Under the pieces are notes generated by a model that had not been told where the DNA came from, searched no databases, and saw nothing but the letters and a program-made list of their open reading frames with translations. Made by a program: the position numbers and the translations under genes. 24,474 nt of DNA, taken from assembly GCA_964544865.1 (NCBI GenBank), contig CAZJDV010000034.1, forward strand, positions 1 through 24,474. The letters run 5' to 3'. Source of the stretch: CAZJDV01 sp964544865. GTDB lineage: Bacteria > Chloroflexota > Dehalococcoidia > Lucifugimonadales > CAJWER01. This document shows, in pieces, positions 15,504 to 22,186 of this stretch (within the stretch, counting starts at the first letter, position 1; each line of letters starts with the position of its first letter).

Positions 15504-16004
15504 ATGGCGAGACCCGTCCGCATGAAAACCCACGAGGTGATGATCGACGCGCCGCGAGAGCTAGTCTACCAGCTCATGTCCTCGTTCGGCAGGGGCCGGT
15601 TGAATGGCGCCGGCGCAGAGTCCTCCAGGGTGCTCAGCCGCTCCGGCAACGATCTCGTTGTCGAGTTCAAGACGCGGGCCGGGCGATTTACGGTCACCAC
15701 GACGGAGCAGATCACCCTCGATCCCCCCGAGCGGATCACGTTCCAGCACATCAGGGGTCCGTTCCACTCCGCGCGGGAGGAGTTCGCGCTCAGCGAGACC
15801 GATGGCGGCATGCGCCTCATGCACACCGGCGAGTTCGTCTGGTCCCGCCTGCCGGTAATCGGCCGGCTCGTCGGGAGGTTCATCCTGAAGCGGCCCTTCG
15901 AACGCATCCTGGAGAGGCACATGGACCAGCTCAAGGCCGCCGGCGAGGCGCGGGCCAGCCGCAGCCACGTCTTCCGGCGAACGAAGGCGGCCACCCAGGG
16001 ATAG
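15504..16004 (+). CDS. SRPBCC/START-like ligand-binding protein
   Basis: A 166-residue protein from ATG 15504 behind AAGGGGG. The N-terminal segment MKTHEVMIDAPRELVYQLM is typical of the helix-grip SRPBCC fold (polyketide cyclase/dehydrase-like), followed by antiparallel strands (VVEFKTRAGRFTVTT, ERITFQHIRG, GGMRLMHTGEF) and a long C-terminal helix with the FERILERHMDQLK segment. Members bind hydrophobic small molecules or lipids; no specific ligand can be named. Basic residues are abundant near the C-terminus. It lies 43 bases after trpF and may be cotranscribed, but no functional link to tryptophan synthesis is known. Confidence 0.75.
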   Translation: MARPVRMKTHEVMIDAPRELVYQLMSSFGRGRLNGAGAESSRVLSRSGNDLVVEFKTRAGRFTVTTTEQITLDPPERITFQHIRGPFHSAREEFALSETDGGMRLMHTGEFVWSRLPVIGRLVGRFILKRPFERILERHMDQLKAAGEARASRSHVFRRTKAATQG

Positions 16005-16108
16005 GCGAAACAGGCCAGCCGCCGCTATCGTCGGTGCTCGGCCCCGCCGGTTCTGGCATAATTGCCCCAGTACATCCATGACGCACCGCGTCAACAGGGG
16101 GCCGCTAC

Positions 16109-16407
16109 ATGGACCGAGTCGTGGCATCGGGTGTCCTCATTCGCGGGGACCGCGTGCTTCTCGTGAAACGAGCGGCGTCGTTCCTGTATCGTACAGCGAG
16201 TACAAGGAGACACCCGCCAGGTCGCTGAACTCCGAGGGACTCCCGGTCCACTGCTACTTCGTCACGGATTGGACCGGTACACCCAGAAACCTGCAGAAGC
16301 ATGAACACTCGGAAATAGCCTGGATACGCCTCGCCGAGGCCGAGAAGCTCGAACTGGCCAGTCCCAGGATGCTTTCGTTGCTTGAGGCTATTGACATCGT
16401 GGACTGA
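16109..16407 (+). pseudogene. Nudix hydrolase remnant lacking the Nudix box
   Basis: From ATG 16109 the frame reads MDRVVASGVLIRGDRVLLVKR, a typical Nudix N-terminus, but it ends after 39 codons. In another frame, from about 16176, the sequence resumes as a Nudix C-terminal half (VPVSYSEYKETPA, CYFVTDWTGTP, EHSEIAWIRLAEAEKL) ending at 16407. The central segment that should hold the catalytic GxxxxxEx7REUxEExGU box is absent. An internal, out-of-frame deletion between about 16165 and 16180 explains both the lost box and the frame change. The product cannot be a working Nudix enzyme. The upstream spacer 16005-16108 contains no gene. Confidence 0.72.
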
Positions 16408-16468
16408 GTGCAACTACGGTTGGACTGAATTCCTTGGAACACTAGCCACCCAACCGTTAAGGAGCACC

Positions 16469-17440
16469 ATGGCCACAATGAAGCGTCTGACAAAGCTGGA
16501 AGGCGTCGGCAACGTCCGGATGGAAGAGGCGGAGATACCGTCGCCGGGTCCAGGCGAGGTGCTGATCGAGGTCAACCGCAGCCTCATCAGCCGCGGGTCA
16601 GAGCTGTTCCGCCGCTACGTCATGCCCGAGGCGCTGCCGCCCCGGATGATGGGCTACTCAGACGCTGGTGAGGTCGTCGAGGTGGGAGCCGACGTGCGAG
16701 GGGTCGCACCCGGCGACATGTCCAACGTGGGCGGTCCCCACGCCCAGTACGCCGTCGGTGAACACGGCGTCATCCCCGACGGCATGGACTACGAGTCCGC
16801 AACGTTCATCGGCCTGTGCACCAGCGCGACCATGTGGATGCGCACCACCCCCATCGAGCCGGGGGACGACGTGGTCGTCCTGGGCCAGGGAATCATCGGC
16901 AACCTGTACATGCAGGCGGTCCGCGAGCGCAAACCCGGGCGCGTCATCACCGTGGACGCCACGGAGCTGAGATGCGATATCTCCCGCCGGTGCGGTGCAG
17001 ACGTCGTCATCAACGTCTCGGAGACGGACTCGGTCGAGGCGGTCATGGAGCTGACGGGCGGACGCGGCGCCGACGTGGTGGTGGAGTGCGTCGGCGGCAA
17101 CGCGGGCGTCAAGTCCTTCGAGCAGGCGCAGCGCATGATGAAGAACGACGGCGTGCTGCACCTCATCGCCAAGTACCAGGGAGCCAAAAAACCCGGCGAC
17201 GGGCTGCTGCCCCTCGACTCCGGAATCTTCATGAACAAGCTGCTGGTCGCGGGGATCAGGTTGTCCGAGCCGCGCACCAAGTCCCGCGCGGACGCCGCCC
17301 AGATGCTAGTCGATGGCCGCATCGACGTCGGCCCGATGATCACACACCGCCTGCCCTGGCAGCAGACGCCCGAGGCGTATCACATGCTCTTCGAGAAGCC
17401 CGACGAGGCCCTCGCCGTCATCCTGGAGTGGGACGCGTAG
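16469..17440 (+). CDS. Zinc-free medium-chain dehydrogenase/reductase
   Basis: A 323-residue MDR-superfamily oxidoreductase. The start chosen is ATG 16469, preceded by AAGGAG; an upstream in-frame extension lacks a ribosome site. The N-terminal GroES-like domain has PGPGEVLIEV but NRSLISRGSE in place of the zinc-binding CGxCxTD, and there is no structural-zinc Cys cluster, so this branch works without zinc. The Rossmann domain carries VVVLGQGIIGN near residues 140-150 and ends with a C-terminal LPWQQTPEAYHML helix seen in the family. It likely uses NAD(P)H on an unknown alcohol, aldehyde or enone; BchC-like relatives share the SRGSE-type motif. An 8-bp inverted repeat (ACGGTTGG 16416-16423, CCAACCGT 16450-16457) precedes the ribosome site. 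It converges on the selenoprotein gene with a 6-base gap. Confidence 0.83.
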   Translation: MATMKRLTKLEGVGNVRMEEAEIPSPGPGEVLIEVNRSLISRGSELFRRYVMPEALPPRMMGYSDAGEVVEVGADVRGVAPGDMSNVGGPHAQYAVGEHGVIPDGMDYESATFIGLCTSATMWMRTTPIEPGDDVVVLGQGIIGNLYMQAVRERKPGRVITVDATELRCDISRRCGADVVINVSETDSVEAVMELTGGRGADVVVECVGGNAGVKSFEQAQRMMKNDGVLHLIAKYQGAKKPGDGLLPLDSGIFMNKLLVAGIRLSEPRTKSRADAAQMLVDGRIDVGPMITHRLPWQQTPEAYHMLFEKPDEALAVILEWDA

Positions 17441-17446
17441 AGCCCC

Positions 17447-17989
17447 CTACCCCCTAGCCAGCAGTATCCGTAGCACCTCCGGTGCGGCCTGGATGGCGCG
17501 TTGGCGAAGGGCGTCGGTGGTCAGGCTGCCCAGCGGATGGGGCACCACCACGTACGGGTAGTCTGGGATGCCGCCCAGCTTCGACATCGCGTTGGCGCTG
17601 GAGACGAACGGCTCTGTGCAGATGACCGCCGCGGGCACGCCCTTTTTCTCGAGGGAGATGGCGTCGTGCACACTGCACGACGAGCACGACCCTCAATCAC
17701 CCGAGGACGTGATCACAACGTCGCACCGCTCGACGAGATCGTCCAGGATATCGCCCGGGCAGGGCCGGGAGGCGTTGCCCTTGTTCCTCGCGATGACCTC
17801 GCCGAACTCGTAGCGGTCGGCCAGCACCTCGCGGACCATCTCCAACAGCTCCTCCGAGTTGGGCTTGCCGTTTGCGAGAAGCCCGATGGAGACCCCGTCC
17901 AGCGTATCCGGGCGTGCCGCGATTACCGCGTGTTGAGGAATCGGCTGCACCGTCGGGTCCAGCACTTGAAGCCCCGTCATCGTAGCCAT
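17447..17989 (-). CDS. UGSC-family selenoprotein (in-frame UGA = Sec99)
   Basis: This 180-residue protein is read through an in-frame TGA at 17695-17693. The ATG at 17989 follows an ideal GGAGGTG site. Residues 1-98 contain LANGKPNSEELL and the strand CDVVITSSGD; the TGA comes next, and the same frame continues GSCSSCSVHDAISLEKKG to TAG at 17449-17447. The resulting GD-U-GSC-x-SCSVHDA is the defining motif of the UGSC family, annotated in databases as a (seleno)protein in which the first position is Sec or Cys. A stem-loop fitting bacterial SECIS geometry lies just after the UGA. The Sec/Cys pair suggests a redox or metal/thiol role, but the function of the family is unknown. It lies 24 bases downstream of its usual-looking partner gene (18014-19044). 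SelA, SelB, SelC and SelD are not in the window. Confidence 0.92.
17662..17682 (-). promoter_or_regulatory. Bacterial SECIS-like hairpin after the Sec UGA
   Basis: On the minus strand CGTCGTGC (17682-17675) pairs perfectly with GCACGACG (17669-17662), leaving a five-base loop AGTGT at +19 to +23 from the UGA. Bacterial SECIS elements lie directly after the UGA with a G-containing apical loop about 16-37 bases downstream; position and loop Gs fit. The stem also encodes conserved family residues (SCSVHDA), so pairing alone is not proof. Confidence 0.75.
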
Positions 17990-18013
17990 TTATCCCACCT
18001 CCAATGCTCCGCG

Positions 18014-19044
18014 TTAGCCGCTCTTGATCTCTCTCGTCTTCGGCACCGAGTTGGCGCCGCTGCCCCATAGCGGGACCACGGCGCAGGCCCCGCCGGCGGC
18101 GCCGCCCGCGACGATCAGCGTGATACTGCTCGCGCTGTTGGCGACGCCGACAATTGCGTCGGGATCTTCGGAGCCGACCCCTGCCCCGGCCTCGGCCCAC
18201 GCAGACGCCTTGCGCCGGCCGGCCTCGAAAAGGGCCTGCTTGGCCCGTTCCTTCGACCACCCGGCGGAGCGGATGTGTCCGAGACCCTCGGGGCTCAGGA
18301 CAACGAGGATCTCGTCGTGGCCAGGACCGGAGGCGAACAGCGCGTCGCCGAAGGCGGCCAGGATCGGCTCAGGGCGGGTTGTGCCGGGTGGGCCGACCTG
18401 AATGGGCGAGAGGCCGGGGAACACGGTCACGGTGCTCTGATCGGCGGAGAACCCGCGCTCGACGTGCAGCGGCTCCCAGGCACTCACGTCCTCGGCCTCT
18501 GCAATGCACCAGGTGTACTTCCCCACGTGGCCCAGCGTCGCCTTATCCAGGTCCCCGGTCGCGCCGGTCGTATTGGACATGACGAGACTGATGGCCCGGC
18601 CGATGGTCGCGTTGGCGCGGTTCCCCGGACCGAAGACATCGACCCCTGACCTGATGGACAGCTCCTTGGCGATGGGTCCGTTCACGACGGTCAGCACAGC
18701 GGCTCCCATCGTGCTGACGGAGACCGCGTGGAGGTTGAACTCGGGCTCCGAGATGGCCTCCACGGCGGCAAGGACAACCGGAAGGTACTCCGGCAGGCAG
18801 CCAGCCATGACCGCGTTGATCGCCACCTTCTCCGCGGTGATGACCCGCCCTTTCGTGGGCTCGGCGCCGACTATCTGGGGGCCAAGCGGCCCGCGTGCTC
18901 CAGGAACAGGCTCACGCGCTCCGGCGTGGGCGGCACTATCGGGAGGCCGTCGGTCCAGCCACGGTCCAGGAACGCGTCGAAGACCTCGGCGGAATCGTCG
19001 AAACTCAGACTCTCGGATGTGAGCGGGTTAGCAGTCACAGTCAT
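18014..19044 (-). pseudogene. UGSC-associated partner protein, one-base frameshift in a C5 run
   Basis: The gene starts at ATG 19044 (an in-frame TTG at 19053 is possible). The first frame reads FLDRGWTDGLPIVPPTPERV and stops after HAGRLAPR. From 18881 the sequence continues in another frame as QIVGAEPTKGRVITAEK, then AINAVMAGCLPEYLPVVLAAVEA, to TAA at 18016-18014. Adding one C to the run of five (18881-18877 on this strand) joins them without loss into 343 residues; all conserved segments are then present. I recognise the DGLPxVPPT...VAINAVMAGCxPEY pattern as a protein regularly encoded beside UGSC proteins, but no function is known. Cysteines in MAGC, YTWC and GGAC could be redox partners of the Sec. 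The frameshift could be an assembly error, a real mutation or, less likely, programmed slippage. Confidence 0.8.
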
Positions 19045-19096
19045 GCCATTCAACGATGCTGGAATAGGCCGATTATAGGTGCGAGGCCAAGGGCCG

Positions 19097-19922
19097 TCAA
19101 CCTCGGAGGGGCTGGCGTCTCATGCGGGTGATATAGCCGCCTCCGAGCATGAGCAGCAGGCTCGCGTCACCCATGACGGCCAGCAGCCATCGCGTGGGCG
19201 CAAGGCCCCCAGTGGCGGGAGGTTGGGTATCCGACGGGCCTACCGTAAGCCTCCGCAAGCTGCCGGTCTACCCTGATCGAGTAGGTACCCGGCGGCCGCG
19301 CCACCGCGAAGGAGATCGTCGTGGTCTGGCCGGGCCCGACCGTCACCGACCTCGCCGCTTCGATGGACGCGTCTATCCAGAGGATTGCTGGGGTCACCGC
19401 GATTTGCGAACCCGCGTTGGTCACGTCCGCGCTGATGTCGACGGCCTCCCCGGTTCGTGGTTACGCCCCGATCCAAAGGTCTCCCACCTCGAACACCCGC
19501 CCCGACAGGTCTTGGGCGCCCGTTATCGCGAACGTCGAGAAGCCGGGCAGGGCCACCGCGAAGAACAGCCCCTCCTCATCCTCCCTGATCCGTTTCGATG
19601 GCGATGGCGTCCAGGTGCCCAATTCATCGTCGAAGCGGCTGAATTCGATGGACCACTTGTGGATCTGGTTCTCTTCGAGCCAGCTTTTATCGACGAAGGC
19701 TATCGCGGCGGCGGCGTGGGAGATTGCCACGGCGAAAAGCGCCGCGACCAGCGCAGCGGCCACGGCTGGCTTAATTCCTCGGTGCAATACTCGCGTCCAT
19801 CTGGTAGTAAGGGAGACCCCTGCATCCTGGTCTACGAGAGAGCCATCCGGGTAGATTCGCAAGCGGGTATCCACACGCGGCCGGGAGTGAGAGGGCCGGG
19901 CACGGCGGTGGTTGTGTGCCAT
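19097..19922 (-). pseudogene. PGF-pre-PGF / CARDB surface protein, broken by a stop and a frameshift
   Basis: From ATG 19922 (GGAG upstream) a hydrophobic stretch (AAALVAALFAVAIS) resembling a signal peptide is followed by a PGF-pre-PGF domain: DKSWLEENQIHKWSIEF, FDDELGTWTPSPSKR, PGFSTFAITG. A TAA at 19463-19461 interrupts the frame. The same frame then gives a CARDB/Ig-like domain (TGEAVDISADVTNAGS, VTVGPGQTTTISFAVA, PGTYSIRVD). Around 19262-19267 one extra base shifts the frame; after removing it the C-terminus reads VGPSDTQPPATGG and a membrane anchor (RWLLAVMGDASLLLML) with a basic tail, ending at TGA 19099-19097, about 274 residues in all. Such proteins in archaea and Chloroflexota are exported and membrane-anchored. 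Two lesions make it a probable pseudogene. It begins 21 bases after the Ldh2 gene. Confidence 0.72.
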
Positions 19923-19943
19923 AGCTGAAATCTCCGGCGGCGG

Positions 19944-20981
19944 CTAAAGGGCAGGCATCGGGACGCCCAGCTCCTCGGCGATCCCGACGATCTCCGCCCA
20001 GGTGGGATCCGGTACGTCGATGCCCTCCGCCAGGCGGCGTCTGCGCGTCTCCTCTTCGATCTCGCCGGGCGCGTAGATGCTGTCGAAGCCGGGCAGCAGC
20101 TTGGCCGAGCGCACCCAGGCGACGAACTTCTCGACCTCGTCCTTGTAGGTGGCCAAGTCGGTGAACGACTCGATGTCGATGGCGATTATCATGATGCCGC
20201 CACCGCCTTGCTCGCCATCGGTACACCCGGCCTGGGTCAGCGGGCCGACGATCATCTCCATCATCATGCCCATACCGTGGCCCTTGTGGCCGAACTGTAG
20301 GCCGCCCAGTGGCAGTATCGCCGCCTCGGAGTCGTGGTAGCGATCGCCGTCGGTGACGTACCGGCCCTCATCATCGATAAGCCAGCCCTCGGGTATGGGC
20401 TCGCCTCGCACTATCTTCTGCTCCACCTTGCCACCTGCGACGACGCTCAGCGTCATGTCCAGCATGAGCGGCGGGCCGTCGCGGCGCGGCACCGCGTAGG
20501 CGACCGGGGCGAGGCGCAGCTTTCTCTCCGCGCTCCCGAAAGGGCCCACCGCAAGACCGCCCGAGTTTGTCCAGATCATCCCTATCATTCCCTGACTGGC
20601 GATTCGCGGCGGGTAGTCGCCCAGCCTACCCATGTGGGTCACGTTGCGCACGCCCACGAACCCGATGCTGCTCTGCCTGGCCTTCTCGACGGCGATGCCC
20701 ACGGCCTTGGTGAGCGTCACGATGCCGTCGGCCCCTTGACCGTCAAACACCTGCAAGATAGGAGACTCGCGCAGCACCTCCCGGTCCTCCCAGGTGACCT
20801 GGCGTTTCATCATCGCCCGCGCATACCGGGCAACGTACCATACGCCGTGGGTGTCGTGGCCAACCAGGTTGCTCGTAACCAGGTGGTCGCTGACGATCCT
20901 GGCGTCCCCCTTGGGGATGCCCGTCGCCTTGAAAACGTCGTAGCTCAGCTTGCGCAGTACCTCGTGCTGGACAATCGGCAT
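19944..20981 (-). CDS. Ldh2-family (malate/L-lactate/ureidoglycolate-type) dehydrogenase
   Basis: A 345-residue NAD(P)H-dependent 2-hydroxyacid dehydrogenase of the Ldh_2 (MDH/LDH-2) family, unrelated in fold to classical LDH. The ATG at 20981 follows GGAGGAG at good spacing. Family landmarks are HDTHGV at 42-47, with the catalytic His, the segment VGVRNVTHMGRLGDY, the cofactor region SGGLAVGPFGSAERKL, LMLDMTLSVVAGGK and the glycine-rich GGLQFGHKGHGMGMMMEM. The true substrate cannot be decided between malate, lactate, ureidoglycolate and sugar-acid types. It is probably the first gene of a minus-strand group with the PGF protein and perhaps the UGSC pair, given the short gaps. Confidence 0.9.
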   Translation of the reverse strand: MPIVQHEVLRKLSYDVFKATGIPKGDARIVSDHLVTSNLVGHDTHGVWYVARYARAMMKRQVTWEDREVLRESPILQVFDGQGADGIVTLTKAVGIAVEKARQSSIGFVGVRNVTHMGRLGDYPPRIASQGMIGMIWTNSGGLAVGPFGSAERKLRLAPVAYAVPRRDGPPLMLDMTLSVVAGGKVEQKIVRGEPIPEGWLIDDEGRYVTDGDRYHDSEAAILPLGGLQFGHKGHGMGMMMEMIVGPLTQAGCTDGEQGGGGIMIIAIDIESFTDLATYKDEVEKFVAWVRSAKLLPGFDSIYAPGEIEEETRRRRLAEGIDVPDPTWAEIVGIAEELGVPMPAL

Positions 20982-21022
20982 CTAGACAACTCCTCCGTTA
21001 GATGTTTGGAGCAGGTCGGTCT

Positions 21023-21142
21023 TCACAGAACGATCTTGACGATGGCCCCCGTCCCCGCGTCGCAATACAGGAAATCGCCGCCGTGGGTCAGGGGGATGGG
21101 GTGTGCGCCGCCGGGACGCCCACGCCAGTCTAGCCGGTGAAC
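21023..21142 (-). pseudogene. C-terminal gene fragment of unknown family
   Basis: In the 349-base spacer between the exonuclease and Ldh2 genes, one minus frame reads LDWRGRPGGAHPIPLTHGG then DFLYCDAGTGAIVKIVL and a TGA at 21025-21023. It looks like the end of a real beta-rich protein, with no matching upstream body; the repeat at 21208-21270 seems to lie where the rest should be. I do not recognise the family. Confidence 0.35.
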
Positions 21143-21207
21143 GCGCGCATGTCGAGGGCATCGCGGCGTGGGGACCGGTTATGGACTGGACCTATGGTGA
21201 AGCTGTG

Positions 21208-21270
21208 GTTCGACAGGCTCTCCACGAACGGAATACCACGCCGTTCGTCCTGAACCTGCCGAGGGACATG
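21208..21270. repeat. Interspersed imperfect inverted repeat
   Basis: GTTCGACAGGCTCTCCACGA (21208-21227) continuing ACGG, and CCGTTCGTCCTGAACCTGCC continuing GAGGGACATG (21241-21270), are imperfect inverted halves around a 9-base centre. Sequences of this style (GTTCGACAGGCTCACC...ACGAACGG) are widespread interspersed repeats in environmental bacterial genomes. The plus-strand frame through it is not a gene. Confidence 0.55.
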
Positions 21271-21330
21271 CCGCTACGGCGTCAACAGAAAGACCGCGGG
21301 ACGTGTCACTCTGCCGGGGCGTCGTCCGGC

Positions 21331-22128
21331 TCACCTCCCTGGTTCAGCCGTGGTCGCCTCCGGGAGCTCTCCCCTGAGGGCGGCTGCCGCTATCTCCTTG
21401 ACGTCCGCCGGAAAGTCCGCGCCGACGATCCACTGGAGATAGTCCGCTTCGCTCTCCGCCAAGGAGCTGAGCGACTTCCCACTGTGCTGGCCGAAGCTCA
21501 CTATCGCCTGGCCATCGGCCCACTGGAACTTGCCCTCGGAGTCGATCCATCTGTCCTCGTCCGGATTGCAGAACGCATGAAGTTCCACGACATCATGTGA
21601 GAGCTCCGGGTACTCGCCGATCTGCGCGTCCAGGACATCGGCGGCCGCCCTGGCGTCATCGGCCGCGGAATGCGGACGCTCCATCACCTTGCCGCAGTAC
21701 CTGGAGTAGGCCGCCGCGAGGTCGCGGGGAGCGTGCTTGTGGTAGATGACCATCGCATCGAGTACGCGCCTGCCCTGGCGCGAGAACTCCGCGCCGGCCC
21801 TCTTGAGCTCCGCCTCCAGCATGGGCAGGTCGAACCTCTGAACGCCGAATCCCGCGATATCGCAGCCTTCCAGGGTTTCGGCCAGGCCGCGAGCGAATTG
21901 GCGAAACAACGGTTCGTCGGCCACGTCCTCGTCCGTTATCCCGTGGACGCCGGTGGCCTCGGCCGAGATCGGAATCTGAGGGTTGAACCGCTTCGTCTTT
22001 TGCTCTTCGGTCCCGTCCGGCTGGACCTTCAGGACACTCAGCTCGACTATGCGGTCGGACGACACGCTGAGGCCGGTGCTCTCGATGTCGATGAAGGCGA
22101 TGGGCCGCTCGATCCGCAGGTTCTTCAT
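21331..22128 (-). CDS. DnaQ-like 3'-5' exonuclease with ExoX-type C-terminus
   Basis: A 265-residue DEDDh exonuclease. The start chosen is ATG 22128, with GGAG 6 bases upstream; an in-frame ATG at 22140 and a longer extension lack a site. Exo I is FIDIESTG with Asp14 and Glu16, Exo II region is FGVQRFDLPMLEAEL, and Exo III is HSAADDARAA with the catalytic His and Asp. The HGITDEDV segment of the family is present. After a linker, the C-terminal 60 residues (SFGQHSGKSLSSLAESEADY, then LQWIVGADFPADVKE) match the small ExoX-like C-terminal domain. The protein probably acts in DNA repair or nucleic-acid turnover as a stand-alone exonuclease, not the polymerase III epsilon subunit. It lies in the same direction as the dehydrogenase at 22187-23245. 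Confidence 0.9.
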   Translation of the reverse strand: MKNLRIERPIAFIDIESTGLSVSSDRIVELSVLKVQPDGTEEQKTKRFNPQIPISAEATGVHGITDEDVADEPLFRQFARGLAETLEGCDIAGFGVQRFDLPMLEAELKRAGAEFSRQGRRVLDAMVIYHKHAPRDLAAAYSRYCGKVMERPHSAADDARAAADVLDAQIGEYPELSHDVVELHAFCNPDEDRWIDSEGKFQWADGQAIVSFGQHSGKSLSSLAESEADYLQWIVGADFPADVKEIAAAALRGELPEATTAEPGR

Positions 22129-22186
22129 TCGAGACTCCATGATGGAAGGGCGCTCGCCCCTACGGAGCAACATGGTGGCCGGCGCA

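Noticed and set aside
16391..16419. TTGACA followed by TACGGT as a promoter for the MDR gene
   Set aside because: The -10 match is poor and the -35 lies inside the Nudix remnant; not strong enough to list.
21103..21600. Plus-strand frame of 165 codons in the exonuclease/Ldh2 spacer
   Set aside because: It is made of an interspersed inverted repeat followed by the antisense of the exonuclease C-terminus.
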